Notes: generated from the letters alone by a model not told the origin. A stretch of DNA of 54,626 nucleotides from Alphaproteobacteria bacterium (GCA_030614785.1 JAUWTJ010000020.1:1-54626), one strand, 5' to 3'. Numbered from the stretch's first letter, positions 8,138 to 16,924 are shown. Translations and numbers: made by a program.

Positions 8138-9484
8138 TTATTGCTCGTCCGGTGACGGGATCAGCCCTTCCTTCATGAGGAGTGCAGTCGCATCGCGAGC
8201 GCCCTTGATCCTTTGGCGCGCTTCCTGGAACAGAGTCTCTTCATCCTTTTGTATTTTCGCCAGCCCCTCATTTTGGGCCGTTATCGCAACGGCGGCAGCA
8301 ATGCGGGCCGGAACTTCCCAATCGTCCATCGTCGGCAGGATACAATCCTCACGCAGGCCGCTCAATTCTGCCTGGCGGGCAAGTTCATGACCTGCGGCTG
8401 ATGCCATTTTTTCACTGATTGAACTCGCCTGCACGTCGAGTACCCCGCGGAACACACCCGGAAAGCAAAGTGAATTGTTGACCTGATTGGGAAAGTCACT
8501 CCGCCCGCTACAAACGATCCGCGCGCCCGCCTCTGCAGCCTCCCATGGCCAGATTTCCGGCACAGGATTGGCGCACGCAAGAACCACGGCATCCTCAGCC
8601 ATGGCACTCACCCACTCTGGCCGGATGAGCCCGGGTCCGGCCCCCGAGAATGCGATGCACACATCAGCACCGACCATCGCCTCGGCAATGCCGCCTTCAA
8701 CGCCGTCAGCGTTCGTCTCAAGGCAAATGCGCCACTTGTCGACCCAGATGTCCTTGCCAGCGGCAATGTCCTGGCGCCCCTTGTGAAGCGTTCCTGCAGT
8801 ATCGCAGGCAATGATGCGGCCGGTATCGACCCCGCTTGCTTTCAGCTGGCGGTAAACCGCAACATTGGCCGCGCCAACGCCGATCATGGCAATCTTCAGC
8901 CGCGCCAGGTCCTTGTCTACGATCTTGAGGGCGTTGATCAGGGCGGCCAGAACCACGGTTACCGTACCCTGTTGGTCGTCATGCCAGACCGGAATCGCCA
9001 GCTCGGAGCGAAGCTCATCAAGCACGCGGAAACATTTCGGCTGGGCAATATCCTCAATATTGATGGCGCCGAATGACGGTTCAAGAATTTTTACCGTTCT
9101 GACAATCTCGTCCGGGTCCGTTGTTCCCAGGCAAATGGGGACGGCGTCAACGCCGCCGAGATATTTAAAGAGGAGCGCCTTGCCCTCCATGACGGGGAGC
9201 CCGGCCTCCGGGCCAATGTCGCCTAGTCCCAGAACCCTTGTTCCGTCACTGACGATGGCAACAGAGTTGCCCTTGTTCGTGAAGTCGTAAACCCTGGCTG
9301 GGTCGTCATGGATGGCACGGCAGGGCGCGGCGACGCCAGGTGTGTACCAGATCGCAAAGTCGTCGAGAGATCGGATCGGACACTTTGGCAGCGTCTGCAG
9401 CTTCCCCCTGTAGAGAGGGTGAAGCCGAAGCGCATCTTCAAATGGTTTTTCCGCCTGTTGCAACGACTTTTTCACTTGTAACAT
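8138..9484 (-). CDS. Malic enzyme (malate dehydrogenase, oxaloacetate-decarboxylating), short form
   Basis: Converts malate to pyruvate and CO2 with reduction of NAD(P). The N-terminal catalytic domain shows YTPGVAAPCRAI, then VLGLGDIGPEAGLPVMEGKA and IPVWHDDQQGTVTVVLAALI with the metal-binding acidic residues. The Rossmann part starts at IAMIGVGAANVAVYR, and SGRSDFPNQVNNSLCFPGVF near the end is strongly conserved. At 448 residues it lacks the C-terminal phosphotransacetylase-like domain of long MaeB enzymes. Together with the alanine dehydrogenase at 14-15 kb and the dicarboxylate transporter at 36-38 kb, it would tie C4-acid uptake to pyruvate and NAD(P)H. Cofactor preference cannot be assigned. 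Confidence 0.93.
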   Translation of the reverse strand: MLQVKKSLQQAEKPFEDALRLHPLYRGKLQTLPKCPIRSLDDFAIWYTPGVAAPCRAIHDDPARVYDFTNKGNSVAIVSDGTRVLGLGDIGPEAGLPVMEGKALLFKYLGGVDAVPICLGTTDPDEIVRTVKILEPSFGAINIEDIAQPKCFRVLDELRSELAIPVWHDDQQGTVTVVLAALINALKIVDKDLARLKIAMIGVGAANVAVYRQLKASGVDTGRIIACDTAGTLHKGRQDIAAGKDIWVDKWRICLETNADGVEGGIAEAMVGADVCIAFSGAGPGLIRPEWVSAMAEDAVVLACANPVPEIWPWEAAEAGARIVCSGRSDFPNQVNNSLCFPGVFRGVLDVQASSISEKMASAAGHELARQAELSGLREDCILPTMDDWEVPARIAAAVAITAQNEGLAKIQKDEETLFQEARQRIKGARDATALLMKEGLIPSPDEQ

Positions 9485-9607
9485 ACCAGAGCCCTTCAGA
9501 GATGCAGGCGAACAGAGCCCCCGCTTTCCGACACGGACCGCGCATTTCGCCGGTCAGCACTCAGCTAACGTTCAAAAGCCGGTCTCGAAAAACCAGCCGA
9601 TGAAGGT

Positions 9608-10105
9608 TCAGGAAGATCTCACAGAGATCTTCTGTTCCGCCGCTTTGGCTTCTTCGGACTTCGGCACGAGGATTTTAAGAACACCATCCTTGAAGGACGC
9701 GTCAATACCAGATGTATCGGCATCTTCAGGAAGCTTCAAGGTTCGTTCGAACTTCCCGAAGTGACGTTCACTCAGATAATAGTCTTTTTCCTTTTCTTCT
9801 CTTTCTTCTGTCTTTTCGCCCTTGAGCGTCAGTGTATGATCCCAAAGTGTGATGTCAAAGTCACCTTCGTGCAGACCCGGGAGTTCCGCCGTGAGTTCAT
9901 ATTCATTTTCTCGTTTGGTAAAGTCTATCGCCGGCAGCTGGTCCCCCATTATCCATCGGAAAGGCTCGAATTCAGTGACCGTGGGGCGTGGCGAAAAGTC
10001 CTCGAAGAGGTGATTGATTTCTTTATGAAGCTCCGCCAAAGGGTGTCGCACTCTGCTCTCCGGTCTTCTCATTTCCGAAAGAATCTTCTTTGTCTTACCA
10101 GTCAT
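9608..10105 (-). CDS. Hsp20/alpha-crystallin small heat shock protein
   Basis: An ATP-independent holdase of 165 residues. The alpha-crystallin domain runs from about PAIDFTKRENEYELTAELPG through DITLWDHTLTLKGEK and ERHFGKFERTLKLPEDAD to ASFKDGVLKILVPK, which includes the conserved F-x-DGVL-x-I-x-VPK end strand. The start at 10105 follows GAGGAG by about 8 nt, whereas the longer frame (to 10189) begins inside the spacer. It lies 106 bp downstream of the HPF-type gene on the same strand. It belongs to a block of stress genes that in many proteobacteria respond to low oxygen or envelope stress. Confidence 0.92.
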   Translation of the reverse strand: MTGKTKKILSEMRRPESRVRHPLAELHKEINHLFEDFSPRPTVTEFEPFRWIMGDQLPAIDFTKRENEYELTAELPGLHEGDFDITLWDHTLTLKGEKTEEREEKEKDYYLSERHFGKFERTLKLPEDADTSGIDASFKDGVLKILVPKSEEAKAAEQKISVRSS

Positions 10106-10211
10106 AATTTTTTCTCCTCGATTGGTTGGAATGGAATCAGGACAACTCCTTGAAAGACGTTCAAGCTCATGCGTTAAATCAGGCGCCAACTCTCTTCCTC
10201 ACCCCCGGACT

Positions 10212-10793
10212 TTAGCCGTCCGCATAAAGGTGATGCTTGCCGACAGGCGCCACCGAGCTTGCGTGTGGTCCTTCAGCACTGTTCAGGGGAGCCAGGGATA
10301 AACGCACCTCGTCGCCTGTCTCAAGTTTGTGGAAGGCTCCCTTCGCGACACTGTTTTCGTGAAAGTAGATCTCTTCGCCCTCTCTGGTTTCAATGAAACC
10401 ATAGCCATCTTCGCTGAAAAGCCGCAGGACCGTTCCATGAAGCGGGACTTTATGCGATTTCACATCACCTTCCAGCTTGGCGGCATAGGTCTTCAACCTC
10501 CTCTCGGCTGCCTGAAAGGCATCGCCGATCGCGTCGTAGACATTCTCATGCCCCTGGTCTTTGGGATGATCGTTAGTAACAACAATCTCCTGACCCGGCA
10601 CCCCGATGTAGATGCGCGCGTTGTAGGTCTTGCCCTTGTTCTGGCTGCTGTATCGCTGCTCAATGACGACACGGCAATTGATTATATGATGAAAAAGCCG
10701 CTCAAGCTCATCTACTTTCGAGCGGATGCGGGCCTCAACGGCCTCAGACGGATCAATATCCCTGAATGCAATTTGTAGCGGCAGTTCGGTCAT
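10212..10793 (-). CDS. HPF/RaiA ribosome-associated domain fused to a cold-shock-like domain
   Basis: Residues 1-110 resemble hibernation-promoting factor / RaiA proteins, which bind the 30S decoding region in stressed cells (ELPLQIAFRDIDPSEAVEAR, then the QAAERRLKTYAAKLEG helix). Residues 115-185 look like a cold-shock-type OB fold: HGTVLRLFSEDGYGFIETRE with the RNP-like GYGFIE, then EIYFHENSV. The 193-residue fusion is an established architecture but different from the long HPF (with its own dimerisation tail). The start has TGGAG upstream. A strong dyad lies 22-60 bp upstream of the start. It probably acts on ribosomes during the same stress that induces Hsp20 downstream. Confidence 0.88.
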   Translation of the reverse strand: MTELPLQIAFRDIDPSEAVEARIRSKVDELERLFHHIINCRVVIEQRYSSQNKGKTYNARIYIGVPGQEIVVTNDHPKDQGHENVYDAIGDAFQAAERRLKTYAAKLEGDVKSHKVPLHGTVLRLFSEDGYGFIETREGEEIYFHENSVAKGAFHKLETGDEVRLSLAPLNSAEGPHASSVAPVGKHHLYADG

Positions 10794-10815
10794 TTTTTCA
10801 CTCCAGTTTGGCGAG

Positions 10816-10853
10816 GATACTCTCTGTACCTTGACTATTGTACAGATAGTATC
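10816..10853. promoter_or_regulatory. Inverted repeat upstream of the HPF-fusion gene
   Basis: GATACTCTCTGTAC and GTACAGATAGTATC pair at 13 of 14 positions across a 10-nt spacer. There is no T-tract and it sits in the 5' region of the minus-strand gene starting at 10793. It is therefore more likely an operator or an mRNA leader hairpin than a terminator. Confidence 0.5.
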
Positions 10854-11041
10854 GAAACGGAGCGATTAAAGAGCCTTGGTGTTTTTCCGGTGATAAACTT
10901 CAATCCATTGGAGCATCACGCAAAATGGAATTATTGCAGTATAAGAAATGTGAGAGCCTGGGCTTCAAAGCCAAAGTTCTCTGACGTACACTTTGCTCCA
11001 GGCGGTGCGGCGGAACGGGTCCGGATCTCCCACCACAAACC

Positions 11042-11605
11042 ATGGAAAGATTTGTTGTGCCTGAAAGTAATGGCCGTGCACAGAAACCAGACAGCATGGC
11101 TGTCTCTTCATCAGAGGCAACAGCATCAAGGTTTATGTGCGACGAAATGCATGCGCGCCTCGGCCGATACCTTCGGGCGGCCGGGTACGACACGGCAATC
11201 GCCGCTGGCGGGCTTGAGGATCGGGCGCTGATATCGCAGGCAGTGACGGAAGGACGCGTCCTGTTGACCGGTGACAGGCACATCCTCAGCCACCGCGCCT
11301 CTCGTGAGACCGAGGTTATCATCCTTCCGCCCAATGGCCTTGACGGATCTGCCGAGGCCTTGATGACGTTTCTTCCCCTGAACTGGCTGATGGCACCGTT
11401 CAGCCGTTGCCTGATCGACAATACGCCTTTGAGACCGGCCGGTGATGAAGATATCCGGCGCATACCGGTGGACGCGAGGGCGTTCGGCGACCGAATTAAT
11501 GTTTGTCCCGAATGCCGACGCGTATACTGGCCCGGTTCGCATTTCAAACGCATGCGGCGCAAACTGGAGACCTGGCAGGCCGCCTCGCCTGAAGTTGACG
11601 GGTAA
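11042..11605 (+). CDS. Mut7-C RNase-domain / DUF5615-type protein
   Basis: The core RFMCDEMHARLGRYLRAAGY, LLTGDRHILSH and a C-terminal zinc-knuckle-like segment CPECRRVYWPGSHFKRM define the Mut7-C family, a PIN-like predicted RNase fold with an appended zinc ribbon. Acidic residues in CDEMHARLG and TGDRH fit a PIN-type metal site. Length is 187 residues from ATG 11042, but homology starts near residue 30. ATG 11096 (MAVSSSEA) is an equally plausible start, and neither has a strong ribosome site. It is convergent with the EEP hydrolase at 11683. No antitoxin partner is seen, so toxin-antitoxin function is not claimed. Confidence 0.8.
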   Translation: MERFVVPESNGRAQKPDSMAVSSSEATASRFMCDEMHARLGRYLRAAGYDTAIAAGGLEDRALISQAVTEGRVLLTGDRHILSHRASRETEVIILPPNGLDGSAEALMTFLPLNWLMAPFSRCLIDNTPLRPAGDEDIRRIPVDARAFGDRINVCPECRRVYWPGSHFKRMRRKLETWQAASPEVDG

Positions 11606-11682
11606 CGCACATTGGACGCATTTGATAGCGGCGGCAGTTCTCGCATCTGGCCCGATACAGACCGGCTCAGAATAACCCGCGC

Positions 11683-12678
11683 TCAAACACCGGACGCCTG
11701 CTCGAATGAAAAAGCTGCCACGAGGGGCGCATGAAAACTCTCCGGCGGATGATCCATGTGCCTGTAGGCGACCGTCTCGTCGCCCAGCGCTTCATTGTGA
11801 ATTTCTATCGAGCGAAACCCGCCACCAAGCGCCCGGGACACAAGCATATGATCCAGCAGCTGAGGGCGTCCGTGATGAATAACAGAAAAGGCACGATCCC
11901 GGGTGACGCCCCGCTCAAGCGGGATGAGGGACCGCACGGCCAGCGCGCCGTTCCCGGTGTCCTCATCACCGGCCACAAGTATTCGAAGCGGCACCTCGGG
12001 CTCTTCCGCATTGAGGTCCCCGCAAACCATGATCAATGCATCCGGATTGTTGTCGAAAATTCTGTCGATCAACAAACGGACCTCAAGCGCCTGCCCGCTT
12101 CGCTTGAGCGACGACAGATAGAACGCCTCTGCCCATCCGGGGACCGATTTCCAGGAGAACGGTCCGCTTTTCTGTCCCTCAATATAGGAGCCGCTTGGGG
12201 ATCGCAGGTGCAGGTTTATGATGTTCAATTGACGCCCGTCATCGAGGTCAATAACAACGTGAAGCAATGGACGTTCCCACCTGACCGTTGACACCGAACC
12301 CTCTTCAGCAACATCCCTGGCAAGCGGCACATCCAACGGCGGGATCAGATCGTTGTGAAGTTGCTGCGTGCTGACAATTGGAAGTCGGGATAGAACGACA
12401 AGATTGTGCACATCCCGCGGATCCTTCCTCCCGGTCTGATGCGTGAATGACCGATGAAATTCAGAGTATTTTGATCCTTCCAGGAGCATATCGAGGGCGT
12501 GCAGTGTCCGTGTCGGCGACCCCGCTTCGCGCCGCGCATTGACCTCCTGCAAACAAAGAACGTCGGCATCGAGCCTTTCGAGCTGTGGACGAAGGATGGG
12601 CAGCCGGTCAGAAAGAACCGCACCGCGCCGACTACCGAGGTTCTCAAGGTTGAACGTAGCAATCCTGAAATGAGACAT
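11683..12678 (-). CDS. Endonuclease/exonuclease/phosphatase (EEP) family hydrolase
   Basis: A metal-dependent phosphodiesterase of the EEP superfamily, 331 residues. The signature positions are visible in order: RIATFNLENLG, VLCLQEVNA, IINLHLRS, VCGDLNAEEP and LLDHMLVS, with ESFHAPLVAAF in place of the more usual SDH end motif. No signal peptide is seen, so it probably acts in the cytoplasm. The start is supported by AAGGAA upstream. Its substrate (DNA, nucleotide or phospholipid) cannot be assigned. It converges with the Mut7-C gene. Confidence 0.88.
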   Translation of the reverse strand: MSHFRIATFNLENLGSRRGAVLSDRLPILRPQLERLDADVLCLQEVNARREAGSPTRTLHALDMLLEGSKYSEFHRSFTHQTGRKDPRDVHNLVVLSRLPIVSTQQLHNDLIPPLDVPLARDVAEEGSVSTVRWERPLLHVVIDLDDGRQLNIINLHLRSPSGSYIEGQKSGPFSWKSVPGWAEAFYLSSLKRSGQALEVRLLIDRIFDNNPDALIMVCGDLNAEEPEVPLRILVAGDEDTGNGALAVRSLIPLERGVTRDRAFSVIHHGRPQLLDHMLVSRALGGGFRSIEIHNEALGDETVAYRHMDHPPESFHAPLVAAFSFEQASGV

Positions 12679-12927
12679 TCGCGGTTCCTTCTGAATCTGC
12701 CCCTCAAAACCTTACGTAAAGTCGGGCGAAGATCAATATGACGTCCGGCCTCCATAACCAAACCGATCCTCTAACAGGCGAACGGGACTCTAAACTGCTC
12801 CTCCCCCCTTTTATTCTATCCTATACAAATTTTCAGCGCGCCATCTATCACTCTTTGCACTCTCTATACAGCTTCGCCTTTTGCGCTCCTTGTTTCAGGT
12901 CTCCCGGAGGGCAACGCGCGGCAATGA

Positions 12928-13524
12928 CTACTTTCTATGACAGGTAAGGCAGAGCCGGCTTCGTGCGTTGGACATTCGCAGAAAATTCCCGTAGCTGGAA
13001 TCATGTGCATTGTGACAGGTCGCACATTCGATCTGTGTCCTGTGACTAGCCCCACCCGACTTTGCAAAAAGCGGTAACTCACCAACTTTCCCGTTTGTGA
13101 CAGGGGCATGGTGTGGGTCCTTGGACGGATCGTATTCAACCGCGATCGGGTGATCATTCGCCAGTCCGTCCGCGCCGATCGCCGCCCGTCCCGTCATCAC
13201 ACCCTTGTTGCTGACTCCTGGATTGTTGATAAGAGCGTCAAAGGCCATCGCACCGTCATGGCATGACAGACACACCAGTGAGACTTCGCCGGGAATAGAC
13301 TCCACGGTCATATCCATAGTCGGACTGCTATACATAGTGAACGTCCGATTGGAAATTTCCCTGTTCGACAGGGGCGCCGAGGAATCAGAGGAAGCCGACA
13401 TGGGAGTATGACAGTAAACACAAACTCCCTCATCACCCAGCGAAAGATCATGGGCCGAGCCCCGCATGTCAGTGTAAACCTGCACGCCACCGGCTGCGAT
13501 AAAGATCACGGACGCCAACGCCAT
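12928..13524 (-). CDS. Tetraheme cytochrome c (exported)
   Basis: Four CXXCH heme-attachment motifs lie at residues 35-39 (CVYCH), 85-89 (CLSCH), 167-171 (CATCH) and 192-196 (CLTCH), the last only two residues from the end. Extra histidines (HHAP, HNAH, DHP) could be distal ligands. Residues 1-16 (MALASVIFIAAGGVQV) look like the hydrophobic core of a signal peptide without a basic start, so the true start is probably upstream. In this frame no ATG, GTG or TTG precedes it before a TAA at 13621-13623. A good AAGGAG site precedes an ATG at 13619 in another frame that stops early, so a frameshift near the 5' end is possible. It probably carries electrons in the periplasm; the partner is unknown. 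Confidence 0.82.
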   Translation of the reverse strand: MALASVIFIAAGGVQVYTDMRGSAHDLSLGDEGVCVYCHTPMSASSDSSAPLSNREISNRTFTMYSSPTMDMTVESIPGEVSLVCLSCHDGAMAFDALINNPGVSNKGVMTGRAAIGADGLANDHPIAVEYDPSKDPHHAPVTNGKVGELPLFAKSGGASHRTQIECATCHNAHDSSYGNFLRMSNARSRLCLTCHRK

Positions 13525-14073
13525 CTCTGGCGATACGCCTGAAAAGACAGGAAGCGGCTCCCGCCGACAATAAATGATACCAGGCCCGAAGAGGCTCGTG
13601 GTGCGATTCTCGATCTCATTTTACTCACTCCTTCTCATGAACCCAACCGCTTTTGCTCCTCAAAAGCATATCGCCACAGGCCCACGATCCACTAACACTG
13701 CTCGGACAGAGGAGTTCATTGCAAGATCAAAACCCCACCGGCGTTTATTCATCCGAACAAGGAATAACTCCCGACCTGTATCTAGTGCTTCTTGCTTCCT
13801 GGGACAAGAGGCTGAGTGCGTTTTTATGCACCTCCTTCGGCGAGGCGAATGTCTGTTCCTGGCTACAAATGGGAGTGCAGAACAGGGATTGCAGAGCCCA
13901 CCAGCGGACTAAAAAATATCCTGTATGCCTGGCTTGTGCGCTTGCCGAATTTGCCATTTGTGAGATCCAGGTCCACGGCTGAAAACAACAGGTAAAATTG
14001 GCTGCGCGCACTGCAACCGATAGACCCGCCCGTGTTACAGGAAGTATGCGATGCAGTTTTGCAAAGCACCCCT
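13525..14073. other. Intergenic stretch without a convincing gene
   Basis: About 550 bp between the cytochrome c and alanine dehydrogenase, both on the minus strand. The first 100 bp are the disputed 5' end of the cytochrome gene, including an AAGGAG-ATG at about 13619. Frames through the rest have no recognisable protein. I see no RNA gene or clear terminator. Confidence 0.45.
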
Positions 14074-15189
14074 TCAGGCGATTGCGTGTTCCGGGGATGC
14101 GGGCGTAAGGCCCTGGGCGTCCGCGACGGCGGCGCAGGTTACCTGCCCGGCATGTACATTCAGCCCCGCCAGAAAGCCCGCATCCTCGGCCATGGCTCGC
14201 TGCCAGCCTTGATCCGCCAGTTTCAACACGTAAGGCAGAGTGGCATTGTTCAGCGCCTGGGTCGAAGTCCGGGCGACGCCGCCGGGCATGTTGGTTACGC
14301 AATAATGCACCACTCCTTCTTCCACATAATAGGGATCGGCATGGGTCGTGGGACGACTGGTTTCCAGGCATCCGCCCTGATCAATGGCCACGTCCACTAC
14401 GGCCGAACCTTGCCGCATGGCCCGAACCGTCCCACGGCTGACCACCTTCGGCGCCGCACCGCCGCGAACCAACACAGCTCCGATCACGAGATCGGCATCT
14501 ATCACTGCAGATTCCACATTCTCAGGGTTCGCCACCAGGGTGTTGATGCGACTGCCAAACAGGCGGTCCAACTCCTCCAATTTCCCGACCGAACGGTTCA
14601 GCACGGTGACCTCCGCCTTGAGCCCGACCGCGATCTCTGCGGCGTTGGCCCCGACGGTGCCGCCGCCCAGGATAACCACCTTGCCCGGCGCCGCCCCGGG
14701 AACGCCGCTCAGCAAAATGCCCGCGCCCCCGATGCTCTTTTCCAGCCCCCGGGCGCCAACCTGGATTGCCATGCGCCCCGCTACCGCGCTCATCGGCACC
14801 AGCAGAGGAATCTTTCCCTCAGTATTCAGAACGGTTTCGTAGGCAATGGCTGTTGCGCCTGATTGCATCAATGCCTGTGTTTGCTCGGGGTCCGGTGCCA
14901 GGTGCAAATAGGTAAACAACACCTGTCCCGGGCGCAGCATGTCACATTCGGCGGGTTGCGGCTCCTTCACCTTGACGATCAATTCAGCCTTGGCAAACAC
15001 CTCGGCAGCACTTGCGGCGATTGTTGCGCCAGCGGCACTATAATCATCATCTGTGAAGCCAATGCCGATGCCGGCGCCGTGTTCAACCAGAACCGAATGG
15101 CCGCGACCTGCGATTTCACGCACGCTCTGCGGCGTCAATCCGACCCGGTATTCGTGAACCTTGTTTTCTTTTGTCGTGCCCAGCAACAT
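14074..15189 (-). CDS. ald: Alanine dehydrogenase
   Basis: Catalyses L-alanine + NAD+ + H2O to pyruvate + NH4+ + NADH. Full length at 371 residues. The N-terminus GTTKENKVHEYRVGLTP and the loop IVKVKEPQPAECDMLRPGQ contain the pyruvate-binding Arg and catalytic Lys. The Rossmann motif VVILGGGTVGANAAEIA is intact, and VHYCVTNMPGGVARTSTQAL is diagnostic for Ald rather than transhydrogenase PntA. It is divergent from the NQR-like operon with 159 bp between the starts. An NADH-producing enzyme next to an NADH-consuming complex is suggestive but not proof of a link. Confidence 0.94.
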   Translation of the reverse strand: MLLGTTKENKVHEYRVGLTPQSVREIAGRGHSVLVEHGAGIGIGFTDDDYSAAGATIAASAAEVFAKAELIVKVKEPQPAECDMLRPGQVLFTYLHLAPDPEQTQALMQSGATAIAYETVLNTEGKIPLLVPMSAVAGRMAIQVGARGLEKSIGGAGILLSGVPGAAPGKVVILGGGTVGANAAEIAVGLKAEVTVLNRSVGKLEELDRLFGSRINTLVANPENVESAVIDADLVIGAVLVRGGAAPKVVSRGTVRAMRQGSAVVDVAIDQGGCLETSRPTTHADPYYVEEGVVHYCVTNMPGGVARTSTQALNNATLPYVLKLADQGWQRAMAEDAGFLAGLNVHAGQVTCAAVADAQGLTPASPEHAIA

Positions 15190-15348
15190 GGTTCGGACCT
15201 CATGATTGACGTCCCCCCGTTTGGCAATGAACAGTTAAAGCACGACCGCGTCGCGGTGTCACCCCTGACGGGCACTGGTCTTGCCAACGCGTTGGGACTA
15301 ACATCAAAGTCGGCCCTTTGCCGCCCCTTTGCAGGAGCATCCGACCCG

Positions 15349-16191
15349 ATGGAATCAAATCCCTCCCAAAACGATGTTTCCCCGATATCTGGCCCTAATA
15401 CTGGCGTCGGCGCACTACAGGATGACCTGCCCAGGGTACTGGCCCTTGTGCCACCTCTCCTCGTTCGTCTTGCTGAAGAGGGCAGCACCGGGGCCTCTGC
15501 GCGGCTGGCTCTCATGGCGCTTGCCTTTGCGACCGCGTGGGCATGGAGCGCGGTGTTTGCGAGGAAGCTGACACTGGCGCCACAAATCCACCAATTGAGC
15601 TTTGCCATGATGTTCACCCTGATGCTGCCCGCATCGGTGGGGATGGGTGGCGCCTTTTTGGCGATCAGTTTTGGATGGGTCTTGGGAGATGCGATATTGG
15701 GTGGCAAGCCCATTTTGCCGCCAGCGCTGGTGGCCCTGGCGTTTGCGATTTTCTCCTTTCCGGGAGGCGGATATGAAGCGCTGGAGCTTCTCTCCGCCCG
15801 GCCCAGCCCGATGCTGGCCATATCATGTTTGCCGGGGGCAGCATGGTTGCTATGGAAAGGACTGTTGCCATGGCGAATTGTTGCCGGTGCGGCAGCAGGC
15901 ACCGCAGCAATCGCCCTGTTGATGGCAACGCCGTCATCGCCCCTGTGGTGGGAACATTTCATCCTCGGCACATTCAGCATCGGCATTTTGTTTTTGGCGA
16001 CGTCGCCGGAAAGCGGCCCGCGTCTGCAGGGTGCGCGCTGGCTTTATGGCGCGATAGTTGGTGGGATGATTATTGTCATTCGTATCGCCAGCCCCGACCA
16101 TCCTGACGGCGTCGTGCTTGCGGTTCTGGTTGGCAGCCTGTTGGCGCCGCTTCTGGATCGCGCCGTGAGCTGGAGGACTGGACATGACTAG
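15349..16191 (+). CDS. nqrB: Shortened NqrB/RnfD-like membrane subunit lacking the FMN-threonine segment
   Basis: Normal NqrB (about 410 residues) carries covalent FMN on a threonine in an SGAT-type motif, and riboflavin near the quinone site. This protein has 280 residues. AISFGWVLGDAILGG and PPALVALAFAIFSFPGG align with the first conserved half, and WRIVAGAAAG, WWEHFILGTFSIGILFLATS and LQGARWLYGAIVGG with the second half. The stretch between, which should hold the FMN motif and the PGSIGET-like loop, is reduced to a few tens of residues with no S/T-G-A-T, and the N-terminal region is also short. ATG 15349 has GCAGGAG upstream; an open frame further upstream is only antisense to ald. The stop overlaps nqrC. 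The family call rests on alignment by eye and operon context. Confidence 0.75.
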   Translation: MESNPSQNDVSPISGPNTGVGALQDDLPRVLALVPPLLVRLAEEGSTGASARLALMALAFATAWAWSAVFARKLTLAPQIHQLSFAMMFTLMLPASVGMGGAFLAISFGWVLGDAILGGKPILPPALVALAFAIFSFPGGGYEALELLSARPSPMLAISCLPGAAWLLWKGLLPWRIVAGAAAGTAAIALLMATPSSPLWWEHFILGTFSIGILFLATSPESGPRLQGARWLYGAIVGGMIIVIRIASPDHPDGVVLAVLVGSLLAPLLDRAVSWRTGHD

Positions 16192-16924
16192 CGTCAACCC
16201 CCTCAACTGGTGGCGATCATTTTTGGCTCTGCCGAATACGCATCCACTCAAGGCCATTGGCGTTGTCTTTCTTGTGGCGCTGGTTTGCTCCTTTGCCGTG
16301 TCGCTGACGGCTGTAACCCTTAAACCATTGCAGGATGCCAACCGACTGCGCGAGAGCGCCGCCAGCCTCGTCGAGGTTTTGGAGATGTTGGGCGGCGGCA
16401 CGCCCAGAGCGCACATGGTGGATCTCGCCAGCGGAAACTATACAAAACGCGATCCTGGCACCTGGACCGAGATTGACCCCAACAACGACATCGCCGGACT
16501 GGGCCAGTTGGAGACCGTGGCCAAGGTTTATGAATTGTACGAAAATGACCGATTGAAATTGGTGATCCTGCCTGTGCGCGGGTCGGGCTACCAATCCATG
16601 TTGAAGGGGTATCTGGCTTTAAGAGACGATCTCAACACGATCGCCGCGCTCACATTCCACGAACAAGGCGAAACCCCTGGCATGGGCGCGCGGGTTGCGG
16701 AAAAAGAATGGCAAACTCTTTGGGCCGACAAGCAAGTGACCGACGAAAGCGGCGTGATCCGCATTGAGGTCGTCCGGGGCGAAGCCACTGGCGTGTACGA
16801 GGTCGATGGCATCTCCGGCGCTACCCGCACCGGATCCGGCGTTACGGATCTGGTGGTGTTCTGGCTCGGTCCCGACGGTTATGGCCCCTATCTCGAACGC
16901 CTGAAGGCGGAGGGGGCAGAATGA
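16184..16924 (+). CDS. nqrC: Na+-NQR subunit C (covalent FMN)
   Basis: A 246-residue periplasm-facing flavin subunit with one N-terminal membrane helix (about 24-44). [14 protein letters not shown] near the C-terminus holds the FMN attachment motif, with Thr214 the expected phosphoester site. [17 protein letters not shown] and [18 protein letters not shown] match the conserved core, and [13 protein letters not shown] is the typical loop. It transfers electrons between the NqrD/E iron-sulfur centre and NqrB in known complexes. It starts 8 nt inside nqrB with GGAGG upstream, and its stop overlaps nqrD (ATGA). The intact FMN site contrasts with its loss in the preceding NqrB-like protein. Confidence 0.93.
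   Translation: MTSVNPLNWWRSFLALPNTHPLKAIGVVFLVALVCSFAVSLTAVTLKPLQDANRLRESAASLVEVLEMLGGGTPRAHMVDLASGNYTKRDPGTWTEIDPNNDIAGLGQLETVAKVYELYENDRLKLVILPVRGSGYQSMLKGYLALRDDLNTIAALTFHEQGETPGMGARVAEKEWQTLWADKQVTDESGVIRIEVVRGEATGVYEVDGISGATRTGSGVTDLVVFWLGPDGYGPYLERLKAEGAE

Noticed and set aside
11042-11605. Toxin-antitoxin module for the Mut7-C/PIN-like protein
   Set aside because: No small partner gene lies next to it, and the zinc-ribbon type is not a typical VapC toxin.
13745-14371. Minus-strand 208-residue frame overlapping ald
   Set aside because: Its upstream half is an off-frame reading of the ald 3' end and the rest has no similarity to known proteins.
14863-15348. Upstream extension of the nqrB-like frame, which could have supplied the missing N-terminal half of NqrB
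   Set aside because: The frame is only antisense to the conserved ald gene, and no NqrB-like residues occur in it. The start at 15349 has a ribosome site.
15484-15510. STGAS near the N-terminus of the NqrB-like protein as an FMN site
   Set aside because: It lies before the first membrane helix, in the wrong place relative to the conserved blocks, and has Ser where the modified Thr of S/T-G-A-T is needed.
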